Below, piece after piece: positions 8,967 to 16,443 of a DNA stretch of 64,000 nucleotides (the first letter of the stretch is position 1; each line of letters opens with the position of its first letter). Both the position numbers and the translations under genes were made by a program. The notes beneath the pieces were generated by a model. That model was not told the origin of the DNA. It saw nothing but the letters and a program-made list of their open reading frames with translations, and ran no database searches. Location of the stretch: assembly GCA_041649015.1 (NCBI GenBank), contig JBAZNU010000001.1, positions 558,001 through 622,000 of the forward strand, given 5' to 3'. The DNA is from Ignavibacteria bacterium (lineage in GTDB: Bacteria; Bacteroidota; Ignavibacteria; Tepidaquicellales; Tepidaquicellaceae).

Positions 8967-9562
8967 AAATATTTAATAAAAAGTCCGAATGAATACTCGT
9001 TGTTCTTATGAAAATTCTTTGTAAATTGTACACCCATCATGCCGCCAAGAAAGTACACTCCCACCTCAACCCCGGGGTAGCCGTCTTCGCCCGTTATGTC
9101 ATTTTTTCTGAATGTATATTTTGCACCAAAAGACGCGGCAATGTTTTCGCCCATTTCCTGTATTGGTACTATAACCCTTGCGCCCGTACCCGCGCCAATT
9201 GCATTAAAACCTGAATATTTGTAAGAAGATGTAACTACCTCGGGCTGCACAAAAAGTTCTACCGATCCCGAGAACCTTCGTACAGGATTTATCATAAAAA
9301 ACTGAACAGGCGAAACAAACCTGTTAGCTCGAAATGAAAGGTTTAAAGGAATAAACTGCCATCTGAAACCAAACTGTATCCGTGCGTCATTCTCGTTTGC
9401 ATCGTTATCAAAATATGGCGAAGGTATTAACTGTAAAAGTGCCCAGTTTAAATTCTTCGTTCCTTTTCGAAATGCAAAGTCATATTCCTTTTCCTGTGAG
9501 AAAGAATCTGTACTGATTATGGCTGCAAATGCTAACGTTGCTAATAAAATCTTTTTAAACAT
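8963..9562 (-). CDS. Predicted outer-membrane beta-barrel protein
   Basis: A 199-residue protein with a clear signal peptide (MFKKILLATLAFAAIIS, cleavage near SFSQ). The mature part has alternating hydrophobic strands (IQFGFRWQFIPLNLSFRANRF, FSGSVELFVQPEVV, GVEVGVYFLGGMMGVQF) and ends in an aromatic residue (FGLFIKYF), the usual C-terminal signal for barrel insertion into the outer membrane. I do not recognise the family. It is co-transcribed with the downstream metallo-hydrolase lipoprotein, so the pair probably works together at the envelope. Confidence 0.7.
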   Translation of the reverse strand: MFKKILLATLAFAAIISTDSFSQEKEYDFAFRKGTKNLNWALLQLIPSPYFDNDANENDARIQFGFRWQFIPLNLSFRANRFVSPVQFFMINPVRRFSGSVELFVQPEVVTSSYKYSGFNAIGAGTGARVIVPIQEMGENIAASFGAKYTFRKNDITGEDGYPGVEVGVYFLGGMMGVQFTKNFHKNNEYSFGLFIKYF

Positions 9563-9790
9563 ATATATGTAAACCTATGCCGTAAAGTTTAAGTTCATTC
9601 AGTGTTTTAAGAAGCAAGCCCAACTTGAATACCTCTGTAATTAACCAAATTTCAATGACTTTTAAACTCAAAAGCAAATTTTTAGAATATTACAATAATA
9701 TACTGTTTATTCAGCATATTATCTCCTTTTTAAAGATGAAAGACATTTATCTATGTTAAAATACTGTTTTTCCACATAATAAATAATATC
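9563..9790. other. Intergenic region upstream of the barrel gene
   Basis: AT-rich DNA between the minus-strand barrel gene and the 11-bp repeats at 9791. It probably contains the promoter of the barrel/metallo-hydrolase pair. I see no confident motif and no coding potential. Confidence 0.4.
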
Positions 9791-9845
9791 TAATACAGTA
9801 CTAATACAGTACTGATACAGCATAAATACAGCACTAATACAGCAT
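9791..9845. repeat. Five tandem copies of an 11-bp unit (consensus TAATACAGTAC)
   Basis: Units start at 9791, 9802, 9813, 9824 and 9835. The core ATACAG is invariant, with variation at the first bases and at the last two (AC or AT). The period is close to one DNA helical turn. It lies in non-coding DNA between two minus-strand transcription units. Confidence 0.85.
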
Positions 9846-9912
9846 AATATAACGGTACTAAATAAAAAGAATCCTGAGCCAAAATGTTGGGGTTTGTTTT
9901 AATATATTTCCC

Positions 9913-9942
9913 CTCATTCCCAAGCTCTTGCTTGGGAATGAG
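9913..9942. repeat. Perfect 12-bp inverted repeat (hairpin)
   Basis: CTCATTCCCAAG (9913-9924) pairs exactly with 9931-9942 around a 6-nt loop. It is followed by AT-rich DNA but not by a clean T-run. It lies about 50 bases beyond the stop of the mmcQ-like gene, so it may help end that transcript, or it may be a dispersed REP-like element. Confidence 0.65.
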
Positions 9943-9993
9943 CTAAAAATATTATTATTGTGTCAGTTAGATGCTTATTGTTCCGGAAAAAAA

Positions 9994-10347
9994 CTACTTA
10001 CCAAAGTATTTCTCCCTGCTATTTTTCGGAAGCGACTTAACTACGAGGTCGTAAGAATTGTCAATCATTTTAAAAATTTCTTTCGGAGGAATTGTATTAT
10101 CCAAAACTACAGTGTTCCAGTGTGTTTTATTCATGTGATGGCCGGGCAGTACAGCTTCATATCTTTCTCTTAATTCAACAGCAATCTCAGGGTCGCATTT
10201 AAGGTTAACATTCGTCGGATGTTCAAAGTCCATCATCATAAATATTTTATCCATTACTTTAAAAACAAGAACATCGTCACCGAATGGCTGTGATTCGGTG
10301 ACGTGTTTTTTATTTAAAGCAAACTCTCTTAATGTGTCAAAGTTCAT
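9994..10347 (-). CDS. MmcQ/YjbR family protein
   Basis: A 117-residue cytoplasmic protein of the MmcQ/YjbR family, a small fold related to the double-wing motif. The typical start (MNFDTLREFALNKKHVTE, then PFGDDVLVFKVMDKIF) and end (HWNTVVLDNTIPPKEIFKMIDNSY) of the family are both present. The family is often labelled DNA-binding, but its cellular role is not established. The start overlaps the stop of tex by 4 bases, so it is translated from the tex operon (5'-nucleotidase, tex, this gene). Confidence 0.85.
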   Translation of the reverse strand: MNFDTLREFALNKKHVTESQPFGDDVLVFKVMDKIFMMMDFEHPTNVNLKCDPEIAVELRERYEAVLPGHHMNKTHWNTVVLDNTIPPKEIFKMIDNSYDLVVKSLPKNSREKYFGK

Positions 10348-12596
10348 TTGTTGTTCCTGCCGAACTTATCGAGTAACATTTTCAGCTTGGTATCCAGATC
10401 TTCTTTTGTTTTTTTCTTCGGCTTCTTTGGTGCCGGCTTGGAAACCTCTCCCAGTCTCATTGAAAGCGAAATCCTCTTTCTGGTTGCGTCAACCTCAAGA
10501 ACTTTCACTGTCACTTTCTGATGAACCTTCAGAATATCCGCCGGTGATTTCACATACCCGTCAGCTATCTCGCTGATATGAACAAGCCCATCCTGATGAA
10601 CGCCTATATCCACAAACGCTCCGAAGTTTGTAACGTTAGTAACTATTCCGGGAAGCCTCATTCCTATCGCAAGGTCTTCAATTTTATTTATACCCTTCAT
10701 AAATTCAAACGCCTCGAATTTTTCTCTGGGGTCTCTGCCGGGTTTTTTCAGCTCGGCTTTTATATCTTCAAGTGTCGGCAGTCCAACGGTGTCGGTTACA
10801 TATTTGTTTATATCTATCTTTTCCTGATTCTTCGGGTTAATCATTAAGTCTTTTATCGTGCATCCGATATCTTCAGCCATTTTCTCAACCACGTGATAGC
10901 TCTCAGGGTGTACTGCGCTTGAATCAAGCGGGTTTTCCCCGTTTCTGATTCTTAAAAAACCTGCTGCTTGCTCAAATGTCTTTCCTTTAAGTCTCGGGAT
11001 TTTCTTAAGCTCATCGCGCGATGAAAACGGTCCGTTATTATTCCTGTATTCCACAATCGATGCCGCCATCTTCGGACCAACGCCTGATACATAAGTAAGC
11101 AGCTGTTTGCTTGCCGTGTTGACCTCAACACCAACTTTATTAACACAGCTGATAACAACATCGTCAAGCTTTTGCCTAAGCTGTGTCTGATTCACGTCGT
11201 GCTGATACTGTCCCACTCCGATTGCTTTTGGGTCTATCTTAACAAGCTCTGCAAGAGGGTCAACAAGTCTTCTGCCTATTGATACGCTCCCTCGCACCGT
11301 AACGTCATAATCCGGAAATTCCTCTCGTGCAGCCTCGGAGGCAGAGTAAACAGAGGCACCGCTTTCGTTTACCATTATTACCTGCAGGTTTTTTATCTTT
11401 TCATCATCTGAGCTTGCCAAAACTCTTTTTATAAAATCCTCTGTTTCGCGTCCTGCTGTACCGTTACCTATAGCAATGATTTCAGAGCCGAACGCTTTTA
11501 ATAATTCAAATATCTTTTTTCCCGCTTCGATTGTTTTAGCCTCTCCTGTATGCGGATATATAGTGTCATTGTGAAGAAGCTTTCCCTGTCTGTTCAGGCA
11601 AACGACTTTGCAACCCGTTCTGAAGCCCGGATCTATTGCTAATACGGCTTTCTCGCCAAGCGGAGCAGCCATAAGCAATTGATAAAGATTATCAGCAAAA
11701 ACTTTTATCGCCTCTGTATCTGCTTTCTCTTTTAAAGCAGCTCTGAATTCCGATTCCATAGAAGGCGACAAAAGTCTTTTATAGCTGTCGGTGATTGCTA
11801 TCCGTACCTGTACGGATGCTTCGTTATCCGCCTTAAGAAAATTTCTTTCAAGTATATCGATTGCCTCGGCTTCTTCGGGAATTACCTCTATGCGGAGGAA
11901 GTCTTCGTTCTCACCCCTGAACATCGCAAGTATTCTGTGTGACGGAGAATCAGACGCGAGTTCTTTCCAGTCATAATAATCTTTATACTTAATTCCCTCT
12001 TCATCTTTTCCTTTGGCAACTTTTGAATATATAACCGCCTTCTTCGAAAACAACGCTCTCATCTTTTCCCTTGATGTCTTGTCTTCCGAAACCATCTCGG
12101 CAATTATATCACGTGCCCCCGCAAGTGCCTCGTCTTCTGTGTTTACGCCCTTCTCGGTATCTATAAACTTCTGTGCCTCTTCTGATAAATTAAAATCTCC
12201 CTGCTCAAATATCATAAGCGCTAGCGGCTCAAGTCCTTTTTCCTTTGCAACTGTTGCACGTGTTCTCTTCTTCGGTTTGTACGGCAGATAAATATCCTCA
12301 AGCTCTGTCATTGTTTCCGCTGCATCAATCTTTCCCTGAAGTTCTTCCGTCAGCAGCTCTCTTTCTGCGAGTGATTTTAATATTGCCTCTCTTCTCTTGT
12401 CGAGATCTTCAAGCTGGTGAAGCCTGTCTCTTATAGCCGTAACTTCAACCTCATCAAGGCTTCCCGTAAGTTCTTTCCTGTATCGTGATATAAAAGGTAT
12501 AGTTGCATCTTCCATTAAAAGCTTAGCAGTATTCTCTACCTGATGAAGCTTTAAGTTAAGCTCTTGTGCTATTTTCGGTGCGTGCTTTAAATCCAT
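10344..12596 (-). CDS. tex: RNA-binding transcription accessory protein Tex
   Basis: A 750-residue cytoplasmic Tex protein. In order: the helical N-terminal Tex domain (residues 1-200, with SRYRKELTGSLDEV and YLPYKPKKRTRATVAKEKGL), a YqgF/RNase H-like domain (near 325-450, AIDPGFRTGCKVV and IAIGNGTAGRETEDF), a helix-hairpin-helix pair (near 490-560, LLTYVSGVGPKMAASIVEYR) and a C-terminal S1 RNA-binding domain (near 650-720, GAFVDIGVHQDGLVHISEIA). Length and order are as expected for the bacterial homologue of eukaryotic Spt6. It probably influences RNA polymerase or RNA turnover. It is the middle gene of a three-gene minus-strand set. Confidence 0.96.
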   Translation of the reverse strand: MDLKHAPKIAQELNLKLHQVENTAKLLMEDATIPFISRYRKELTGSLDEVEVTAIRDRLHQLEDLDKRREAILKSLAERELLTEELQGKIDAAETMTELEDIYLPYKPKKRTRATVAKEKGLEPLALMIFEQGDFNLSEEAQKFIDTEKGVNTEDEALAGARDIIAEMVSEDKTSREKMRALFSKKAVIYSKVAKGKDEEGIKYKDYYDWKELASDSPSHRILAMFRGENEDFLRIEVIPEEAEAIDILERNFLKADNEASVQVRIAITDSYKRLLSPSMESEFRAALKEKADTEAIKVFADNLYQLLMAAPLGEKAVLAIDPGFRTGCKVVCLNRQGKLLHNDTIYPHTGEAKTIEAGKKIFELLKAFGSEIIAIGNGTAGRETEDFIKRVLASSDDEKIKNLQVIMVNESGASVYSASEAAREEFPDYDVTVRGSVSIGRRLVDPLAELVKIDPKAIGVGQYQHDVNQTQLRQKLDDVVISCVNKVGVEVNTASKQLLTYVSGVGPKMAASIVEYRNNNGPFSSRDELKKIPRLKGKTFEQAAGFLRIRNGENPLDSSAVHPESYHVVEKMAEDIGCTIKDLMINPKNQEKIDINKYVTDTVGLPTLEDIKAELKKPGRDPREKFEAFEFMKGINKIEDLAIGMRLPGIVTNVTNFGAFVDIGVHQDGLVHISEIADGYVKSPADILKVHQKVTVKVLEVDATRKRISLSMRLGEVSKPAPKKPKKKTKEDLDTKLKMLLDKFGRNNK

Positions 12597-12634
12597 TTAA
12601 ATGTCCTGTTATCTTAATTTTCTTTAATGTTTAT

Positions 12635-13177
12635 TTATACTTCTTTTAAAATTTCCTGCCAGTTGTTCCAGTTTATCCGTCTCTGGTTCTTTACGTGCGA
12701 ATTATAATTCTTCTCAAAAATGATGTGCTCCCAGACTGGCTGTGCTGATCCCGTTACTTCGGGTTTATCATCTATCAACAAGTCCCCTTGAACCAGGGTT
12801 TTGTCTCTTGTCAGCACAAGCTTTGTTGTCCAGTCAAAACCAAGATGCTTTTCTATCCATTCAAATTTTTCAGCAACACAATTCTGATACTGGCGCATAG
12901 GGCTTGAACAGATGAACACTTCGTGCCCCTTCTCTTTAATCTTTCTGACGGCTTTAACTCCCCCTTTAATTTCCGGCAGTGTTGCAACAAATCCTTTTTG
13001 CGTAAACAGCTCTGTCATTTTGTCAAGCAGTTCCGGCGGATATTCATCCCGCATGTAAAACTTCTGCCTTTCATTCATAGGTATAAAGAACTCATTCGGA
13101 AATTTCTGCCGCCACTTAATTAAAAAACCGCCGTCAAAATCTGCAATGACGTCGTCCATATCTACAAGTATTATCAT
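12635..13177 (-). CDS. 5'(3')-deoxyribonucleotidase (NT5C family, HAD fold)
   Basis: A 180-residue HAD-superfamily phosphatase. The catalytic motif DMDDVIADFDGG lies at residues 6-17 (the first and third Asp are nucleophile and acid/base). The second motif is FICSSPM near 91-97, and the magnesium-binding motif is LLIDDKPEV near 132-140. These and the length fit the cytosolic NT5C deoxynucleotidase family that dephosphorylates dNMPs and helps balance nucleotide pools. It is the first gene of the set with tex, 38 bases upstream of it. The substrate is inferred from the family. Confidence 0.88.
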   Translation of the reverse strand: MIILVDMDDVIADFDGGFLIKWRQKFPNEFFIPMNERQKFYMRDEYPPELLDKMTELFTQKGFVATLPEIKGGVKAVRKIKEKGHEVFICSSPMRQYQNCVAEKFEWIEKHLGFDWTTKLVLTRDKTLVQGDLLIDDKPEVTGSAQPVWEHIIFEKNYNSHVKNQRRINWNNWQEILKEV

Positions 13178-13270
13178 CTCTGAAATGCTATTATTTAATT
13201 TTGAAGTTTAATAAATTAACTATATGTAAAAGTAAAATCTATGATAAACCAATAAAGAAGCAACATGTGG

Positions 13271-14479
13271 TTAAACTTGCCTTGTCATACTCTGCCCTGC
13301 TATATGTGCCGTTGACCATGCCGACTGAAAGTTAAAGCCCCCCGTTATACTGTCAATATCGAGTATTTCTCCCGCAAAATATAATCCTTTAACTTTCTTG
13401 CTTTCCATCGTCCTGAAATCAACCTCTTTCAATGAAACCCCGCCGGCAGTGACAAACTCTTCTTTAAACGTGCTCTTGCCGTTTATACTTAATTGTGATC
13501 TTGTAAGAATATTGTTTATGGCTTCAATATCTTTCTTTGATAGTTCGTTAAATCGTTTTTCGTGATTAACTCCCGAGTTTTTAATTAATGATTCCCACAA
13601 CCTGGTAGGTATATTTCTGATTGGATGTTTTATTATCTGTTTTAATGGGTTGCTCTTTTGTGCCGTCTCAATTTCTTTATATACATCAATCTTAGTCCAG
13701 CAAACTTCAACCGTAAATTTGTAGTTCATATCGTTTAGTATTCTCGACCCAAAAGATGACAGCTTCAATATTGCCGGCCCGCTCAACCCCCAATGTGTTA
13801 TCAGTATATCTCCGTGTGACAAGAGTTTTATGTTCCGGATTTTTAACATAACATCATCAACGCTTATTCCCTGTAATCCCTTAAGGATATTATCTTTACA
13901 ATTAAAAGTAAACAAGGAAGGAACAGGAGGTATAATTTTGTGCCCAAGATTAGTTAACCAGCTGTATTTCTCTATTGTTGAAAAACCTCCGGTGGAAACA
14001 AGAAGCTTATCAAATGTCAATGTGTTCCCTCTTTTATCTTTTACTGTAAAAACCCCGTCATCTAATAATATATTTGCAGCTTCAAACCCTGTTATTAGTC
14101 TTATGTTATACTTCGATGATAGATTTATAAATAAATCAATAACCGTTTGTGAATTGTTTGAGACAGGAAAAATTCTTCCATCACTTTCTGTTTTTAACTC
14201 AACTCCATGGTTTCTAAACCATTCTATTGTATCTAAATTACTGAACCTTGAAAAAACTGATATAAGCTCTTTGCTGCCGCGGGGATAATTTTTCACAAAC
14301 TCTTTAACATCCGTAACAGAATTGGTAACATTGCACCTCCCACCTCCTGATATACGGATTTTGGAAAGAACCGATGTGGATTTTTCGAGTATAGAAATAT
14401 TATTGATACTGTTAGTCTCGGCAGCAGTAATTGCAGCAAAAAAACCTGCCGCTCCGCCTCCGATTATTCCAATCTTCAT
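13271..14479 (-). CDS. NAD(P)/FAD-dependent oxidoreductase, HI0933 (BaiN/RdsA) family
   Basis: A 402-residue flavoprotein of the HI0933 family. The N-terminal Rossmann motif is GIIGGGAAGFFAA (residues 3-15). The family segments KIRISGGGRCNVTN near 40, THWGLSGPAILKLS near 230 and, near the C-terminus, TAGGVSLKEVDFRTM and DSITGGFNFQSAWSTAHIAG are all present. Members are annotated as flavoproteins or flavin reductases. The natural substrate here is unknown. Preceded 18 bases upstream by the DUF2007 gene, so the two probably form an operon. Confidence 0.88.
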   Translation of the reverse strand: MKIGIIGGGAAGFFAAITAAETNSINNISILEKSTSVLSKIRISGGGRCNVTNSVTDVKEFVKNYPRGSKELISVFSRFSNLDTIEWFRNHGVELKTESDGRIFPVSNNSQTVIDLFINLSSKYNIRLITGFEAANILLDDGVFTVKDKRGNTLTFDKLLVSTGGFSTIEKYSWLTNLGHKIIPPVPSLFTFNCKDNILKGLQGISVDDVMLKIRNIKLLSHGDILITHWGLSGPAILKLSSFGSRILNDMNYKFTVEVCWTKIDVYKEIETAQKSNPLKQIIKHPIRNIPTRLWESLIKNSGVNHEKRFNELSKKDIEAINNILTRSQLSINGKSTFKEEFVTAGGVSLKEVDFRTMESKKVKGLYFAGEILDIDSITGGFNFQSAWSTAHIAGQSMTRQV

Positions 14480-14497
14480 TCTTCGGTGACTTGTAAC

Positions 14498-14785
14498 TTA
14501 ATTGCTTTCTTCTGACTCTTCATCAATGCTGTCGCTTGATTCAACATCTTTCAGTATTTCCCTTGCTGTTTCTTCCTCTTCAGGCAATACCTGTATCTGC
14601 ATAGGTCCGGTAAGCGGATTAAAACCAGTTCCGAAGACTCCCAACCCAAGCAGATCCTGAACACCTTCATTTTTAATAAGATATTTTATCTCTGCTTCGT
14701 CAAGCATTGACTTTGCGAGTGCTATAAGGGCTTCATTACCGCTTTTAAAAACTGTTACAAGCTTTTCTTTATCAAGATTTTCCAT
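14498..14785 (-). CDS. DUF2007 family protein
   Basis: A 95-residue protein when begun at the ATG whose complement is at 14783-14785. Longer open frame extends upstream to 14863, but the added 26 residues are not part of the DUF2007 fold, while the domain starts right after the chosen Met (LVTVFKSGNEALIALAKSML). The 60-residue domain resembles a ferredoxin-like signal-transducing fold. The tail is highly acidic and low in complexity. The function of the family is unknown. It is upstream of, and probably co-transcribed with, the HI0933-family flavoprotein gene. Confidence 0.72.
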   Translation of the reverse strand: MENLDKEKLVTVFKSGNEALIALAKSMLDEAEIKYLIKNEGVQDLLGLGVFGTGFNPLTGPMQIQVLPEEEETAREILKDVESSDSIDEESEESN

Positions 14786-14969
14786 AATTCTTATTTCTTT
14801 CTTCGTTATTACGCTCCAGCGTAGTACGTATTTAAATTTATTAATGCTTTGATACAAATACAAGAGATATGATTGCTCATATACTAATCATAATAACATA
14901 TTTATCTTTATTTAATTATTTCGTTTTTTTCATTATTTTGAAAAATCTTTTAATTTAACAGAAAATACT

Positions 14970-15287
14970 ATGGCATGGATTTATCTAGTTATTGCAGGAA
15001 TCTTTGAAATGGGCTGGCCCCTCGGCTTCAAACTTTCGCAAGTCACTGCAAACCGGTTTTTATGGATTACTGTCGGGGTTTTGTCCATGGCGGCAAGCGG
15101 GTATTTTCTCTGGGTTGCACAAAAAGACATACCGATTGGAACAGCCTATGCAGTATGGACAGGCATTGGCGCCATAGGAACGTTTCTTATCGGAATAATT
15201 TTCTTTAAAGATCCGACTAATCTATTAAGAATTTTTTCAGCCGGATTAATAATTATAGGTGTAATAGGTCTTAAATTTGCAAATTAG
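14970..15287 (+). CDS. SMR-family exporter, guanidinium (Gdx/SugE) type
   Basis: A 105-residue inner-membrane protein with four transmembrane helices and the length of a small multidrug resistance transporter. The essential proton/substrate-binding Glu is E13 in AGIFEMGWPLGFK, followed by W16. Ser43, Tyr60 and Trp63 occupy positions that match the S42/Y59/W62 binding-site set of characterised Gdx proteins with a one-residue shift. This favours guanidinium export over the drug-exporting EmrE/Qac subgroup. It is a single gene, not a paired SMR, and is monocistronic. No guanidine riboswitch was recognised in the roughly 105 bases upstream, which are simply AT-rich. Confidence 0.83.
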   Translation: MAWIYLVIAGIFEMGWPLGFKLSQVTANRFLWITVGVLSMAASGYFLWVAQKDIPIGTAYAVWTGIGAIGTFLIGIIFFKDPTNLLRIFSAGLIIIGVIGLKFAN

Positions 15288-15333
15288 CTTCTCTGAAAAC
15301 TGTACGCTGAACACTGCCTCCCGTACCCTGAAA

Positions 15334-16443
15334 TTATAAGTACTGATCTAATCCTTTTCTCTTCAGGTAATCAACAACCTCTTTTACGTTTTGTGATTCC
15401 GTCCTCTTGCATATCAGCAAACCGTTATCCGTATCTATAACAAGCAAGTCTTCTACACCGACAAGCGCTGATATCTTTTGGTCATTAATAATCAAACAGT
15501 TTTTTGAATTTATAGTAACCGTCCTTCCCTGCTTAACATTTCCATCCTTATCTTTCTTGTTTGAGTTGTAAATCTCGTCCCACGACCCGACATCGCTCCA
15601 GTCAAAATTACTTTTTATGGTATAAACGTCCTGCGATTTTTCCATGACACCGTAATCGATCGAGATACCTTTTATCTGGGAATATACAGTTTCGAGAACT
15701 TTTGCGAAATCATTCTTCATTAGACTCTTCTCAAGCTTCAGCAGTGCCGAATGAAGCTCCGGAAGAGACTGCTGAATCTCAACAAGCATCGTATCAACAC
15801 GGAAAATAAACATACCGCTGTTCCATAGAAAATCTCCGCTTTCTATGAAAGCCTTCGCTGTGTCAAGGTTTGGCTTTTCTGCAAAGGTCCTTACTTTATA
15901 AACTCTTTCTGTGTGCTCTCCGCTCCTGCCGGTTCTTATCGTCACATCTTTGTACTCGTCTGTATCAAACTGTATGTAACCATATCCGGTTTCCGGTTTT
16001 GTAGGGTTTATTCCAAGTGTTACTATGCCGCCGTTCTCATTCGTATATGCAAGCCCTGATTTTACAACCCTCTGAAACTCATCCACATCTTTTATTATAT
16101 GGTCTGAAGGTACAACAAGTACATTCGCTTTTGTGTTAAACTGTTTTATGAAAAGACACGTCAGGCCTATACAGGGAGCCGTGTTTCTTCCGAAGGGTTC
16201 ACAGATAATGTTCTCTTCCGGAATTTTTGGAAGATGTTTCTTCGTCACCGCCTTATAGGCTGTGTTTGTTACAACAAATATATTTTTTGGCGATACAAAC
16301 GATTCAAGACGTCTAAACGTCTGCTGTATCATCGAACTGTGATCGTTCTCTATTTTTAAATATTGTTTTGGAAGTCTGGATGTACCCTTCGGCCAGAAAC
16401 GGGTACCAATACCTCCGGCCATTATCACTGCATAATTATTCAT
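15334..16443 (-). CDS. manC: Mannose-1-phosphate guanylyltransferase (GDP-mannose pyrophosphorylase)
   Basis: A 369-residue cytoplasmic nucleotidyltransferase making GDP-mannose from mannose-1-phosphate and GTP, for surface polysaccharide or glycan synthesis. The nucleotide-binding signature VIMAGGIGTRFWPKGTSRLP is at residues 6-25. The mannose-specific motifs FAEKPNLDTAKAF near 190, LWNSGMFIFR near 210 and SDVGSWDEI near 288 are present. It has the short single-domain form without the C-terminal phosphomannose isomerase half of long ManC proteins. Its start overlaps the end of the upstream gene by 8 bases, so the two are coupled. Confidence 0.94.
   Translation of the reverse strand: MNNYAVIMAGGIGTRFWPKGTSRLPKQYLKIENDHSSMIQQTFRRLESFVSPKNIFVVTNTAYKAVTKKHLPKIPEENIICEPFGRNTAPCIGLTCLFIKQFNTKANVLVVPSDHIIKDVDEFQRVVKSGLAYTNENGGIVTLGINPTKPETGYGYIQFDTDEYKDVTIRTGRSGEHTERVYKVRTFAEKPNLDTAKAFIESGDFLWNSGMFIFRVDTMLVEIQQSLPELHSALLKLEKSLMKNDFAKVLETVYSQIKGISIDYGVMEKSQDVYTIKSNFDWSDVGSWDEIYNSNKKDKDGNVKQGRTVTINSKNCLIINDQKISALVGVEDLLVIDTDNGLLICKRTESQNVKEVVDYLKRKGLDQYL

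Noticed and set aside
9791..9845. CRISPR-like array
   Set aside because: Units are 11 bp in direct tandem with no spacers and no cas genes nearby.
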